Positions 1-5,723 of a stretch of DNA of 6,963 nucleotides are shown piece by piece; the stretch's first letter is position 1, and every line of letters begins with the position of its first letter. The DNA is from Bacteroidales bacterium. Lineage in GTDB: Bacteria > Bacteroidota > Bacteroidia > Bacteroidales > UBA3824. The notes below the pieces were generated by a model. The model was not told where the DNA came from. It was given only the letters and a program-made list of their open reading frames with translations, and searched no databases. The stretch lies in assembly GCA_016287995.1 (NCBI GenBank), contig JAEEXW010000151.1, forward strand, positions 1-6,963, written 5' to 3'. The position numbers and the translations under genes were made by a program.

Positions 1-69
1 CGTATAGTAATTGTTGCGATATGGAATTGCAGACGAGATCCTATGGCATTGGCTAAAAGTACGGAATAA
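1..69 (+). CDS. C-terminal end of an unidentified protein (partial, 5' end outside window)
   Basis: Frame 1 is open from the first base to a TAA at 67-69, giving 22 residues (starting RIVIVAIW, ending ALAKSTE). I do not recognise the family from so short a tail. The other two plus-strand frames close inside the same stretch. The stop lies 14 bases before the crcB start on the same strand, which is the spacing expected of co-transcribed genes, so this is plausibly the gene upstream of crcB in one transcript. A chance open frame of this length cannot be excluded. Confidence 0.4.
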   Translation, partial: RIVIVAIWNCRRDPMALAKSTE

Positions 70-83
70 AAATTTTTAATCCC

Positions 84-452
84 ATGTTTAACATCTTTCT
101 TGTTGCTATTGGCGGTGCTATTGGCGCGGCGATGCGGTATTTAATCGGACTGTTGCCGATAAAAGAACCGTTTGAATTTCCCGTTAAAACTTTTGCCGTG
201 AACATTTTAGGCTGCTTTTTTATCGGGCTGATAGTTGCGCTTGCGTTAAAACCTAACTGCCAAAGCCAAAGTCTGACTTTGTTTCTCAAAACAGGAATTT
301 GCGGCGGATTCACAACGTTTTCGAGTTTCGCTTTGGAAAGCGTGGATTTAATAAAAAGCGGAAACACTTTTATCGCATTGATATACATTGCGTTAAGCGT
401 TATTCTCGGCATTTGCGCAGTTTGGTTCGCAGAGTGGATAATTCAAAAGTGA
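84..452 (+). CDS. crcB: Fluoride channel CrcB/Fluc
   Basis: This 122-residue protein, a normal length for the family, is a small inner-membrane fluoride channel. Family members work as dual-topology dimers that export toxic fluoride. Visible signatures, in order, are the N-terminal GGAIGAAMRY (residues 10-19) with the conserved Arg18, VNILGCFFIG (39-48) with the conserved pore Asn40, and GICGGFTTFSSF (71-82). The last carries the TTFS/Phe-box segment that lines the pore and lies near the structural sodium site. Four hydrophobic segments can be seen at about 3-23, 35-55, 66-86 and 95-118. The ATG at 84 is the only start consistent with a full first membrane helix. It has no Shine-Dalgarno sequence, only an A/T-rich leader. 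No fluoride-riboswitch motif is visible in the 83 bases upstream, but the true leader may lie further left. It converges with the plug-domain gene. Confidence 0.95.
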   Translation: MFNIFLVAIGGAIGAAMRYLIGLLPIKEPFEFPVKTFAVNILGCFFIGLIVALALKPNCQSQSLTLFLKTGICGGFTTFSSFALESVDLIKSGNTFIALIYIALSVILGICAVWFAEWIIQK

Positions 453-476
453 AACTCAGCAAAATAAGAAAACTCC

Positions 477-492
477 TCGCACATTTTTGCGA
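477..492. terminator. Weak hairpin between convergent genes, possible terminator
   Basis: In the 51-bp gap between crcB and the convergent plug-domain gene, TCGCA (477-481) pairs with TGCGA (488-492) around a 6-base loop. The stem is only 5 bp. On the minus strand it is followed by a partly U-rich run (GGAGTTTTCTTATTTT). On the plus strand there is no U-tract. It could serve as a weak terminator, better for the minus-strand gene, but the structure is marginal. Confidence 0.25.
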
Positions 493-503
493 CTAATATT
501 CCT

Positions 504-1169
504 CTATTTTCCGCCTTTAAGATTGATGATAAAAACTCCGTTGGAACTTTTGCTGCCGTAAATCGCCGCACTGCCGTCTTTCAAAAGCGAAATCTCCTTA
601 ACATTACACGGCGAAATAAAATCAATCGTATCCATAAACACTCCGTTAACAACGTAAGTTGCACACGGCGAACCGTACAAAGTGTTGACGCCTCTGACAA
701 TAATACAACCGTCGGAAGTAATGTTCACGCCCGTAAAATGGTTGCGAATCAACTCGTAAATGGTTTGATAATTGCAATAATTCTGACCTTTTTCAATGTA
801 CTCCACCGCCTGAACACGGTCTGCCTCGCTGACATAACCGTAACCGACTGCAATTTCAACATTTTTTTTGCTCGGCACAAAACCCAATTTCACCGACAAA
901 GTATCAGGAGTTTTGCCACTGACACGGACACGCTCAGTGTTGAAACATTTGGTCTTGAAAACCAAACAGTCCTTTTTTTCGCAGACAATCACAAAGTTTC
1001 CGAGCGAATCAGTAAGAGCCGCCGCCTTTGACTTCTGAGCATAAACCGTTACACCCGAAACAGGTAAGTTATTGAGAATATTAACGTTACCATAAACAAC
1101 CCGCGTTTCTTGCGCATATATTCCAACGCAATTAAGAAACAACAAAACAAAACAAACAACCGCTTTCAT
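504..1169 (-). CDS. Secreted stand-alone TonB-receptor plug-domain protein with N-terminal carboxypeptidase-regulatory-like domain
   Basis: I chose the ATG at 1169 (221 residues) over an in-frame ATG at 1217, because it places a classical signal peptide at the N-terminus: hydrophobic residues 3-18 with likely cleavage after YA at 19. The mature protein starts with a beta-sandwich of the carboxypeptidase-regulatory-like type (about 23-95; 'VSGVTVYA', 'TDSLGNFVI'). A degenerate VGYG motif (108-111) follows. A plug domain (about 130-220) then shows the SusC/RagA pattern: 'IIVRGVNTLYG', 'ATYVVNGVFMD', 'NVKEISLLKDGSAAIYG' and 'SNGVFIINLKGGK'. The protein stops exactly where a TonB-dependent transporter would begin its beta barrel, and no barrel remnant follows before crcB. 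It is probably periplasmic or outer-membrane associated. Its function is unknown. The mature part has seven cysteines (63, 68, 75, 132, 155, 169, 188), which is unusual for a plug. The gene lies behind the trp terminator, so it is probably transcribed separately. Confidence 0.85.
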   Translation of the reverse strand: MKAVVCFVLLFLNCVGIYAQETRVVYGNVNILNNLPVSGVTVYAQKSKAAALTDSLGNFVIVCEKKDCLVFKTKCFNTERVRVSGKTPDTLSVKLGFVPSKKNVEIAVGYGYVSEADRVQAVEYIEKGQNYCNYQTIYELIRNHFTGVNITSDGCIIVRGVNTLYGSPCATYVVNGVFMDTIDFISPCNVKEISLLKDGSAAIYGSKSSNGVFIINLKGGK

Positions 1170-1228
1170 AATCTTACTTTTTTTCGGCAATGTAATACAA
1201 AAAAACATAACATCCAAAAAAAGATTAC

Positions 1229-1268
1229 AAAAAAAATTAAGGGCTGCCGTTTTTTTTCGGCAACCCCT
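1229..1268 (-). terminator. Rho-independent terminator of the trp operon
   Basis: Read on the minus strand, an 11-bp stem (arms 1258-1268 and 1239-1249) includes the core GTTGCCG/CGGCAGC and two or three G-U wobbles. It closes an 8-A loop (1250-1257) and is followed by AATTTTTTTTG (1228-1238). It starts 6 bases after the TGA of trpA. The U-tract lies only on the minus-strand side, so the element is directional. It should end the trp transcript and separate it from the downstream plug-domain gene. Confidence 0.88.
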
Positions 1269-1274
1269 AAAAAA

Positions 1275-2048
1275 TCATTCTTTCACATTTTTTATCAGCG
1301 TTTCGACCGCCTCGTCAATCGACTTGCAACTGCCCAAAAGTTTGATAAACGCACTTCCAATAATGCAGCCTCTTGAATGGTCAGCGGCTACGCGGAAAGT
1401 CGCTTTGTTGGAAACTCCAAAGCCCACAAGCGTTGGATTTTTCAGTTTCATACTTTCTATATGACTGAAATACTGCTGTTTAGCCTCGTTAAAAGACTGC
1501 TGTGCGCCCGTTGTAGCAGCAGAGGAAACCATATAGATAAAACCTTTGCTCATATCATCAATGGCACGGATTCTCTCGTCCGAGGTCTCCGGCGTGATAA
1601 GTTGAATGTAATCCAACGAATTTGCCTCCACAAAACCCTTATAATCAGAAAGATAAATCTCTGACGGAAGGTCGGGGATTATCAAACCGTCAACACCTAC
1701 TTCCGCACATTTTTTGCAATAACGCTCAAAACCAAACTGCATCGCCGTATTTATGTAACTCATCATAATCAGCGGAATATCAGTTACTTGGCGGATATTT
1801 TGAAGTTGCGAAAACAAAATCTCCTGCGTTATGCCGTTGTTCAGAGCCTTCTGACCGCTCGCCTGAATCACAGGACCGTCAGCCATCGGGTCTGAAAACG
1901 GAACGCCGATTTCAATCATGTCAACGCCGTGGTCTGAAAGCGATTTGATGATTTTTACAGTGTCGTCCAAATCAGGATAACCCGCTGTAAAATAAACCGA
2001 TAAAATATCTTTTTTTCCAGTTTGAAAAAGTCTGTCTATTCTGTTCAT
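1275..2048 (-). CDS. trpA: Tryptophan synthase alpha chain
   Basis: This 257-residue TIM-barrel protein cleaves indole-3-glycerol phosphate to indole and glyceraldehyde-3-phosphate, and passes indole through a tunnel to TrpB in the alpha2-beta2 complex. The catalytic pair is present: Glu46 in 'IEIGVPFSDP' and Asp57 in 'DPMADGP', with the same 11-residue spacing as Glu49/Asp60 of the E. coli enzyme. Loop 6 is 'YMVSSAATTGAQ', and the phosphate-binding 'VGFGVS' and 'GSAFI' segments are in the C-terminal half. The length is close to the usual 260-270. The start ATG overlaps the trpF stop as ATGA (4 bases), a translational-coupling arrangement. It is the last gene of the operon, with a terminator 6 bases behind its TGA. 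Nothing in the sequence suggests loss of function. Confidence 0.97.
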   Translation of the reverse strand: MNRIDRLFQTGKKDILSVYFTAGYPDLDDTVKIIKSLSDHGVDMIEIGVPFSDPMADGPVIQASGQKALNNGITQEILFSQLQNIRQVTDIPLIMMSYINTAMQFGFERYCKKCAEVGVDGLIIPDLPSEIYLSDYKGFVEANSLDYIQLITPETSDERIRAIDDMSKGFIYMVSSAATTGAQQSFNEAKQQYFSHIESMKLKNPTLVGFGVSNKATFRVAADHSRGCIIGSAFIKLLGSCKSIDEAVETLIKNVKE

Positions 2049-2656
2049 TTTCGTAAAAAATTAATTGCTTGTTGTAATTTTTCTATGTCTTTTTTTGCGG
2101 GCGAAAGTTCAAAACGGCTGTTCAAATCCACACCCGCCAAATTATTGATTTTCAAGGCTTTTATCTCCGGAAGAGACTCCAACGAAATACCGCCGCTGAG
2201 GAAAAACGGTGTCTCAAAAACAACGTCTTTCAAGATTTCCCAGTCGAATTTTACGCCCGAGCCGCCGTAACCTTTGGTCTTGGTGTCAAAAAGCAGATAA
2301 TCAACTTTTTGCGCATAATTTTGCGCAATAGCCAAATCCTCTTTCGACGAAATTCCGAAGGCTTTTATAACGGGGACTTTTTGACGGATTTTTTCGCAGA
2401 ACGCCGCCGTTTCGCCGCCGTGAAGTTGCACAAAATCAAGATTATACTCTTTAACTTTTTGAAAAATATAATCCTCATCGGCGTTGACAAAAACCCCGAC
2501 TTTTTTTGCGCCGGAAACCTTCTGACGGAGAACCTCGCTGCCACTGTTTTCGACAAACCTCGGCGATTTTTCGTAAAAAATCATTCCGAGAAAATCAGAT
2601 TTCAAAGAGGCTACCTCTGAAAAATTATCCCTTAAACCGCAAACTTTTATCAGCAT
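2045..2656 (-). CDS. trpF: Phosphoribosylanthranilate isomerase
   Basis: This 203-residue TIM-barrel enzyme performs the Amadori rearrangement of N-(5'-phosphoribosyl)anthranilate to CdRP, the step between TrpD and TrpC. The general base is Cys6 in 'IKVCGLRD' and the general acid is Asp124 in 'LLFDTK'. Other family motifs are 'FYEKSPRFV' (27-35), 'VGVFVNA' (53-59), 'VQLHGGE' (76-82), 'GGSGVKFDW' (131-139) and 'FLSGGIS', followed by 'GVDLNSRFE'. The usual PG-x-KD phosphate-loop ending reads P-A-K-K-D here, a Gly-to-Ala change. It is a separate protein rather than a TrpC-TrpF fusion. One base separates it from trpC upstream, and it overlaps trpA by 4 bases, so the genes are clearly co-translated. 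Confidence 0.96.
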   Translation of the reverse strand: MLIKVCGLRDNFSEVASLKSDFLGMIFYEKSPRFVENSGSEVLRQKVSGAKKVGVFVNADEDYIFQKVKEYNLDFVQLHGGETAAFCEKIRQKVPVIKAFGISSKEDLAIAQNYAQKVDYLLFDTKTKGYGGSGVKFDWEILKDVVFETPFFLSGGISLESLPEIKALKINNLAGVDLNSRFELSPAKKDIEKLQQAINFLRK

Positions 2657-2657
2657 T

Positions 2658-3455
2658 TTATAACAGTGTTAAAACGTTGTCAATAAAGTTTTTAAGCGCG
2701 ATTCCCGGATTGCTTTCTTTCATGAAATTTTCGCCCATAAGAAAACCGTTGAAACCAAGTTTTCTTAATTCTGCCACCGTTTCGGGTTTGGAAATTCCTG
2801 ATTCAGAAATTTTTACGGTATTTTCAGGCAAGTTCTTAACAATGTCCCTTGAAATCTGAACGTCAGTTTTAAAAATTTTCAAATTTCTGTTGTTAACGCC
2901 CAAAACATTTACAAAACTTTCGTCATAATGCGATAATTCGTCTTCTGAATGAATTTCTAAAAGCGTTTCCAAACCGAGTTCTTTGGCTTCGAGCGCAAGT
3001 TCTTGACACTGAGAGCGTTCCAAACAAGCCGCTATCAATAGCACAACGTCAGCACCCGAAGCCTTTGCCAAATAAAGTTGGTAAGGCTCGGTCAAAAACT
3101 CCTTAAAAAGTAGCGGTGTATGCTCCAAATTTTCCCGCGCTTGAACAACGTCCAAAAAACTTCCGCCGAAATATTTGTTATCCGCCAAACACGAAACCGC
3201 CGAACAGCCGTATTTTTCGTAAAGCGGCACAACGTCCTTTGGCTCAATACCTTGATGAATATCGCCTTTTGACGGAGATTTGCGTTTAAACTCCGCAATA
3301 ATTCCCGTACTGCTGTTCAGCAAAGCGTTTTTCAAAGAAAAAGTCTGCCGGGGAAAAAGCGGTTTTTCCTTCAACTCTTGTTTCGTAAGAGTTTTTTTAA
3401 GTTCCAAAACCTCGCGCTTTTTATTTTCGACAATTTCATCCAAAATCGTTGCCAT
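2658..3455 (-). CDS. trpC: Indole-3-glycerol-phosphate synthase
   Basis: This 265-residue TIM-barrel enzyme closes the ring of CdRP to indole-3-glycerol phosphate with loss of CO2 and water. The amphipathic N-terminal helix ('ILDEIVENKKREV') is followed by 'IIAEFKRKSPSKG' with Glu55 and Lys57, the substrate-binding and catalytic residues. Then come Lys118 in 'LLFKEFL', Glu167 in 'LLEIHS', the NNR of 'GVNNRNL' (188-190) and Glu218-Ser219 in 'ISESGIS'. These match the known active-site set. The segment after Lys118 is unusual: most family members have K-D-F, while this one has K-E-F preceded by Phe rather than Arg. Its ATG shares one base with the trpB stop (TAATG), and its TAA is one base before trpF. 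It is not fused to either neighbour. Confidence 0.97.
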   Translation of the reverse strand: MATILDEIVENKKREVLELKKTLTKQELKEKPLFPRQTFSLKNALLNSSTGIIAEFKRKSPSKGDIHQGIEPKDVVPLYEKYGCSAVSCLADNKYFGGSFLDVVQARENLEHTPLLFKEFLTEPYQLYLAKASGADVVLLIAACLERSQCQELALEAKELGLETLLEIHSEDELSHYDESFVNVLGVNNRNLKIFKTDVQISRDIVKNLPENTVKISESGISKPETVAELRKLGFNGFLMGENFMKESNPGIALKNFIDNVLTLL

Positions 3456-4648
3456 TATTCTTCGAGTTTAAAATAATTAACGTAAGTGTTCATATCCTTG
3501 TCGCCTCTGCCTGAGACAGTTACGACAACGTTTTCGCCTTTTTGAAACTGCAATTTCGGCAACATTGCCAAAGCATGCGCACTCTCAATTGCCGGGATAA
3601 TTCCCTCTAACTTAGTAAGTTCCAACGCAGCCTGCATTGCCTCATCGTCTGTTATAGCAAGAACTTTTGTGCGTCCCGTTTTAGCGAAAAATGCGTGCAT
3701 AGGACCAACTCCCGGATAGTCAAGACCCGCCGAAATCGAATAAGGTTCCACGATTTGACCATCGTCAGTCATCATCACCATTGATAAACTTCCGTGAAGA
3801 ACGCCTTTTTTGCCGAGGTGAATTGTTGCGGCTGATTTTTCAGGATTTTCAAGACCGAGACCGGCAGCCTCGGCTGCAAAAAATTTCACTCTTTCGTCGT
3901 CAACATAGTGGTAAAAAGTTCCAGCCGCATTGCTGCCGCCGCCGATGCAGGCAAGCAGTTTGTCGGGATAATTTCTGCCGGTCTCTTTCTCCAACTGCGA
4001 TTTAATCTCCTCACTTATAACGGATTGAAACCTTGCAACCATATCGGGATACGGATCAGGACCTACAACAGAGCCGATGATGTAATGCGTGTTTTTCGGA
4101 TTGCAACACCAGTCGCGGATAGCCTCGTTAGTGCCGTCTTTGAGGGTGCGGTTTCCTGACATCACGGGAACAACTTTCGCGCCCAACATTCTCATTCTCT
4201 GAACGTTAAGAAACTGCCTTTTAACGTCCGTCTCACCCATATAAACCACGCACTCCATGTTCATAAGAGCGCAGACCGTAGCCGTTGCAACGCCGTGCTG
4301 ACCCGCACCCGTTTCAGCGACAATCCTCGTTTTGCCGAGTTTTCTCGCCAAAAGTATCTGACCCAAAGCGTTGTTGAGTTTGTGCGCTCCCGTATGACAA
4401 AGGTCTTCGCGTTTTAAGAAAATGTTTGCGCCGTATTTTTCAGAAAGACGGTTTGCAAAATAAAGCGGCGTAGGACGGCCGACGTAATCATGGAGAAGTT
4501 TTCTGAAATCCTTTTGAAACTCCTCATTCTCAATTATTTGTAAATAGTTGTCTTTGAGTTCAACGACGTTTTTTCTCAAAATTTCGGGAATAAACGCCCC
4601 GCCGAACTCACCGTAATAACCGTTTTTGTCAATTGAATATTTGCCCAT
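3455..4648 (-). CDS. trpB: Tryptophan synthase beta chain
   Basis: This 397-residue PLP enzyme condenses indole with L-serine to give L-tryptophan, in complex with TrpA. The Schiff-base lysine is Lys90 in 'HTGAHKLNNALGQ'. Glu112 in 'AETGAGQHG' is the catalytic acid/base residue (Glu109 in the E. coli enzyme), and the PLP-phosphate loop 'GGGSN' is at 236-240. 'GRPTPLYFA' and 'KREDL' in the N-terminal domain and 'VSGRGDKD' near the C-terminus complete the TrpB1-type pattern; this is not the longer TrpB2 type. A conserved GPHPYP segment reads GPDPYP (196-201). The gene lies between trpD (13-base gap) and trpC (one shared base) rather than next to trpA, which is an uncommon operon order. An AGGA lies only 2 bases before the ATG, too close to be a convincing Shine-Dalgarno site. 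Confidence 0.97.
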   Translation of the reverse strand: MGKYSIDKNGYYGEFGGAFIPEILRKNVVELKDNYLQIIENEEFQKDFRKLLHDYVGRPTPLYFANRLSEKYGANIFLKREDLCHTGAHKLNNALGQILLARKLGKTRIVAETGAGQHGVATATVCALMNMECVVYMGETDVKRQFLNVQRMRMLGAKVVPVMSGNRTLKDGTNEAIRDWCCNPKNTHYIIGSVVGPDPYPDMVARFQSVISEEIKSQLEKETGRNYPDKLLACIGGGSNAAGTFYHYVDDERVKFFAAEAAGLGLENPEKSAATIHLGKKGVLHGSLSMVMMTDDGQIVEPYSISAGLDYPGVGPMHAFFAKTGRTKVLAITDDEAMQAALELTKLEGIIPAIESAHALAMLPKLQFQKGENVVVTVSGRGDKDMNTYVNYFKLEE

Positions 4649-4661
4649 TTTCCTATTTTTT

Positions 4662-5657
4662 TTAAGAATTTAATTCAATGTATTTTTTCAAAACTTCCAA
4701 CGCTTTTCCGCTTTCAAGAGCCTCTCTTGCCTCGATAAAACATGCGCGGATACTCTTTTCGGGACAAATGCAGTTGATTGCAAAAGCCGAGTTTGCAAGA
4801 ACGACATTTTTTTGCGACATTAACGCCTTGTTTTCCAAAACGTTGTCAAAAATCTGTTTTGCCTCTTTCTTGTCTTTTCCGCCGAAAATTTCTTCTGGTT
4901 TTATAGCCGGGAAATCAATTTCCGCACAGTTAAAAATTTTCTCCATTTTTGACGAAGTGATTTTGAAATCGTCTGTCAAAGAAATCTCGTCGTAACCGTC
5001 AAGCGAAGAAACAATCATATAACCTTCGCTAATCTGCTGCAAAACGTTGTGATAGAGACGCATTTGGTCTAACGTCGCCGTTCCGAGAACCTGATACTGA
5101 GGTTTGCAGGGATTGACAATCGGTCCTAACAGGTTGAAACAGGTCGGCACTTGAAGGGCTTTTCTCACCGGTGCGACAAATTTCATCGCGTGCGCAAAAA
5201 GCGGTGCGTGCATGTAAACAAAACCGCACTCTTCAAGTGAGCATTTAAGTGTGGCATTGTCAGCGGTAAATTTTACGCCGTGCTCCTCCAAAACGTTGCC
5301 CGCGCCTGAAACCGACGTTGCGGCGTAGTTGCCGTGTTTTGCGACCTTGTAACCCGCGCCCGCAACCACAAAGCACGAACATGTCGAAATGTTAAAAGTA
5401 TTTTTGCCGTCGCCGCCCGTGCCTACGATGTCAACGACCTTGTAAGGCGACAAATCAACCGGCGTACCCGTCGCCAAAATGCCGTCGCGGAGTCCGAGCA
5501 ACTCGTCAACGGTGATTGAGCGCATCTGAACGCCCGTCAAAAAACCTGCTATCTGCTCGTTTGAATATTTGTTTTCGGTGATTCCGATTAAAATGTTTTT
5601 TGCCTCCTCGCGGCTGAATGTCTCGCCGGCAATAAGGCGTGCTAATATTTCCTTCAT
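4662..5657 (-). CDS. trpD: Anthranilate phosphoribosyltransferase
   Basis: This 331-residue cytoplasmic enzyme transfers the phosphoribosyl group from PRPP to anthranilate. The N-terminal helical domain includes 'IAGFLTGVQMR'. The PRPP-binding 'GTGGDGKNTFNIST' begins at residue 79. 'KHGNYAATSVSGAGNVLEEHG' is at 107-127, where a Tyr replaces the Arg of the commoner KHGNR form. The substrate-binding 'APVRKAL' carries Arg165, 'FNLLGPIVNP' is at 174-183, and the metal-binding Asp223-Glu224 are in 'DGYDEIS'. It is not fused to TrpG, unlike the enterobacterial TrpGD protein. A 50-base gap separates it from trpG, the widest in this operon, and most of it is a heptamer repeat. A GGAAG lies 9 bases before the ATG and could act as a weak ribosome-binding site. 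Confidence 0.97.
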   Translation of the reverse strand: MKEILARLIAGETFSREEAKNILIGITENKYSNEQIAGFLTGVQMRSITVDELLGLRDGILATGTPVDLSPYKVVDIVGTGGDGKNTFNISTCSCFVVAGAGYKVAKHGNYAATSVSGAGNVLEEHGVKFTADNATLKCSLEECGFVYMHAPLFAHAMKFVAPVRKALQVPTCFNLLGPIVNPCKPQYQVLGTATLDQMRLYHNVLQQISEGYMIVSSLDGYDEISLTDDFKITSSKMEKIFNCAEIDFPAIKPEEIFGGKDKKEAKQIFDNVLENKALMSQKNVVLANSAFAINCICPEKSIRACFIEAREALESGKALEVLKKYIELNS

Positions 5658-5670
5658 TTTTTTTCTTCCA

Positions 5671-5723
5671 AATTATGAATTATGAATTGTGAATTATGAA
5701 TTGTGAATTACAAATTGTGAATC
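5671..5723. repeat. Heptamer tandem repeat (AATTRTG), seven units, in the trpG-trpD gap
   Basis: Seven consecutive 7-bp units run in perfect register from 5671 to 5719: AATTATG, AATTATG, AATTGTG, AATTATG, AATTGTG, AATTACA, AATTGTG, then a partial AAT(C). On the transcribed strand the unit is CAYAATT. Units 1-5 are intergenic. Units 6-7 lie inside the trpG reading frame, and the trpG stop (5708-5710) is in unit 6. The units vary at one position (A/G), apart from the more divergent unit 6, suggesting an older slippage array that has drifted rather than a fresh expansion. A spacer or mRNA-level role is possible but nothing here demonstrates one. Confidence 0.9.

Noticed and set aside
1..83. Possible fluoride riboswitch upstream of crcB
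   Set aside because: None of the conserved GG-GAUGG and pseudoknot elements of the crcB RNA motif can be seen in these 83 bases, and most of the stretch appears to be the coding tail of another gene.
53..412. 119-codon minus-strand open frame opposite crcB
   Set aside because: It is antisense to a well-supported crcB gene, shows no recognisable motif, and mirrors the coding frame of crcB.
504..1169. Reading the plug-domain gene as a pseudogene of a SusC transporter
   Set aside because: There are no internal stops or frameshifts, the signal peptide is intact, and no barrel-derived sequence lies between its stop and crcB. A clean stand-alone gene fits better.
1170..1217. Extended N-terminus of the plug-domain protein from the ATG at 1217
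   Set aside because: The extra 16 residues (MDVMFFCITLPKKSKI) would place charged residues in front of an otherwise ideal signal peptide beginning at 1169.
1202..1231. Bacteroidota-type promoter for the plug-domain gene (minus strand TTTG at 1228-1231 and TATGTTTT at 1202-1209, 18-base spacer)
   Set aside because: It matches TAnnTTTG at 7 of 8 positions, but the region is almost all T-runs and the -33 element falls in the trp terminator U-tract. Chance matches are expected, so it is not listed as a feature.
3781..4159. Overlapping plus-strand open frames opposite trpB
   Set aside because: They are arginine/serine-rich shadow frames of a highly conserved gene, with no family features. The same applies to plus-strand frames opposite the other trp genes.
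5671..5723. CRISPR array or recombination site at the heptamer repeat
   Set aside because: The units are 7 bp, directly adjacent and without spacers; no cas genes or integrase lie nearby.
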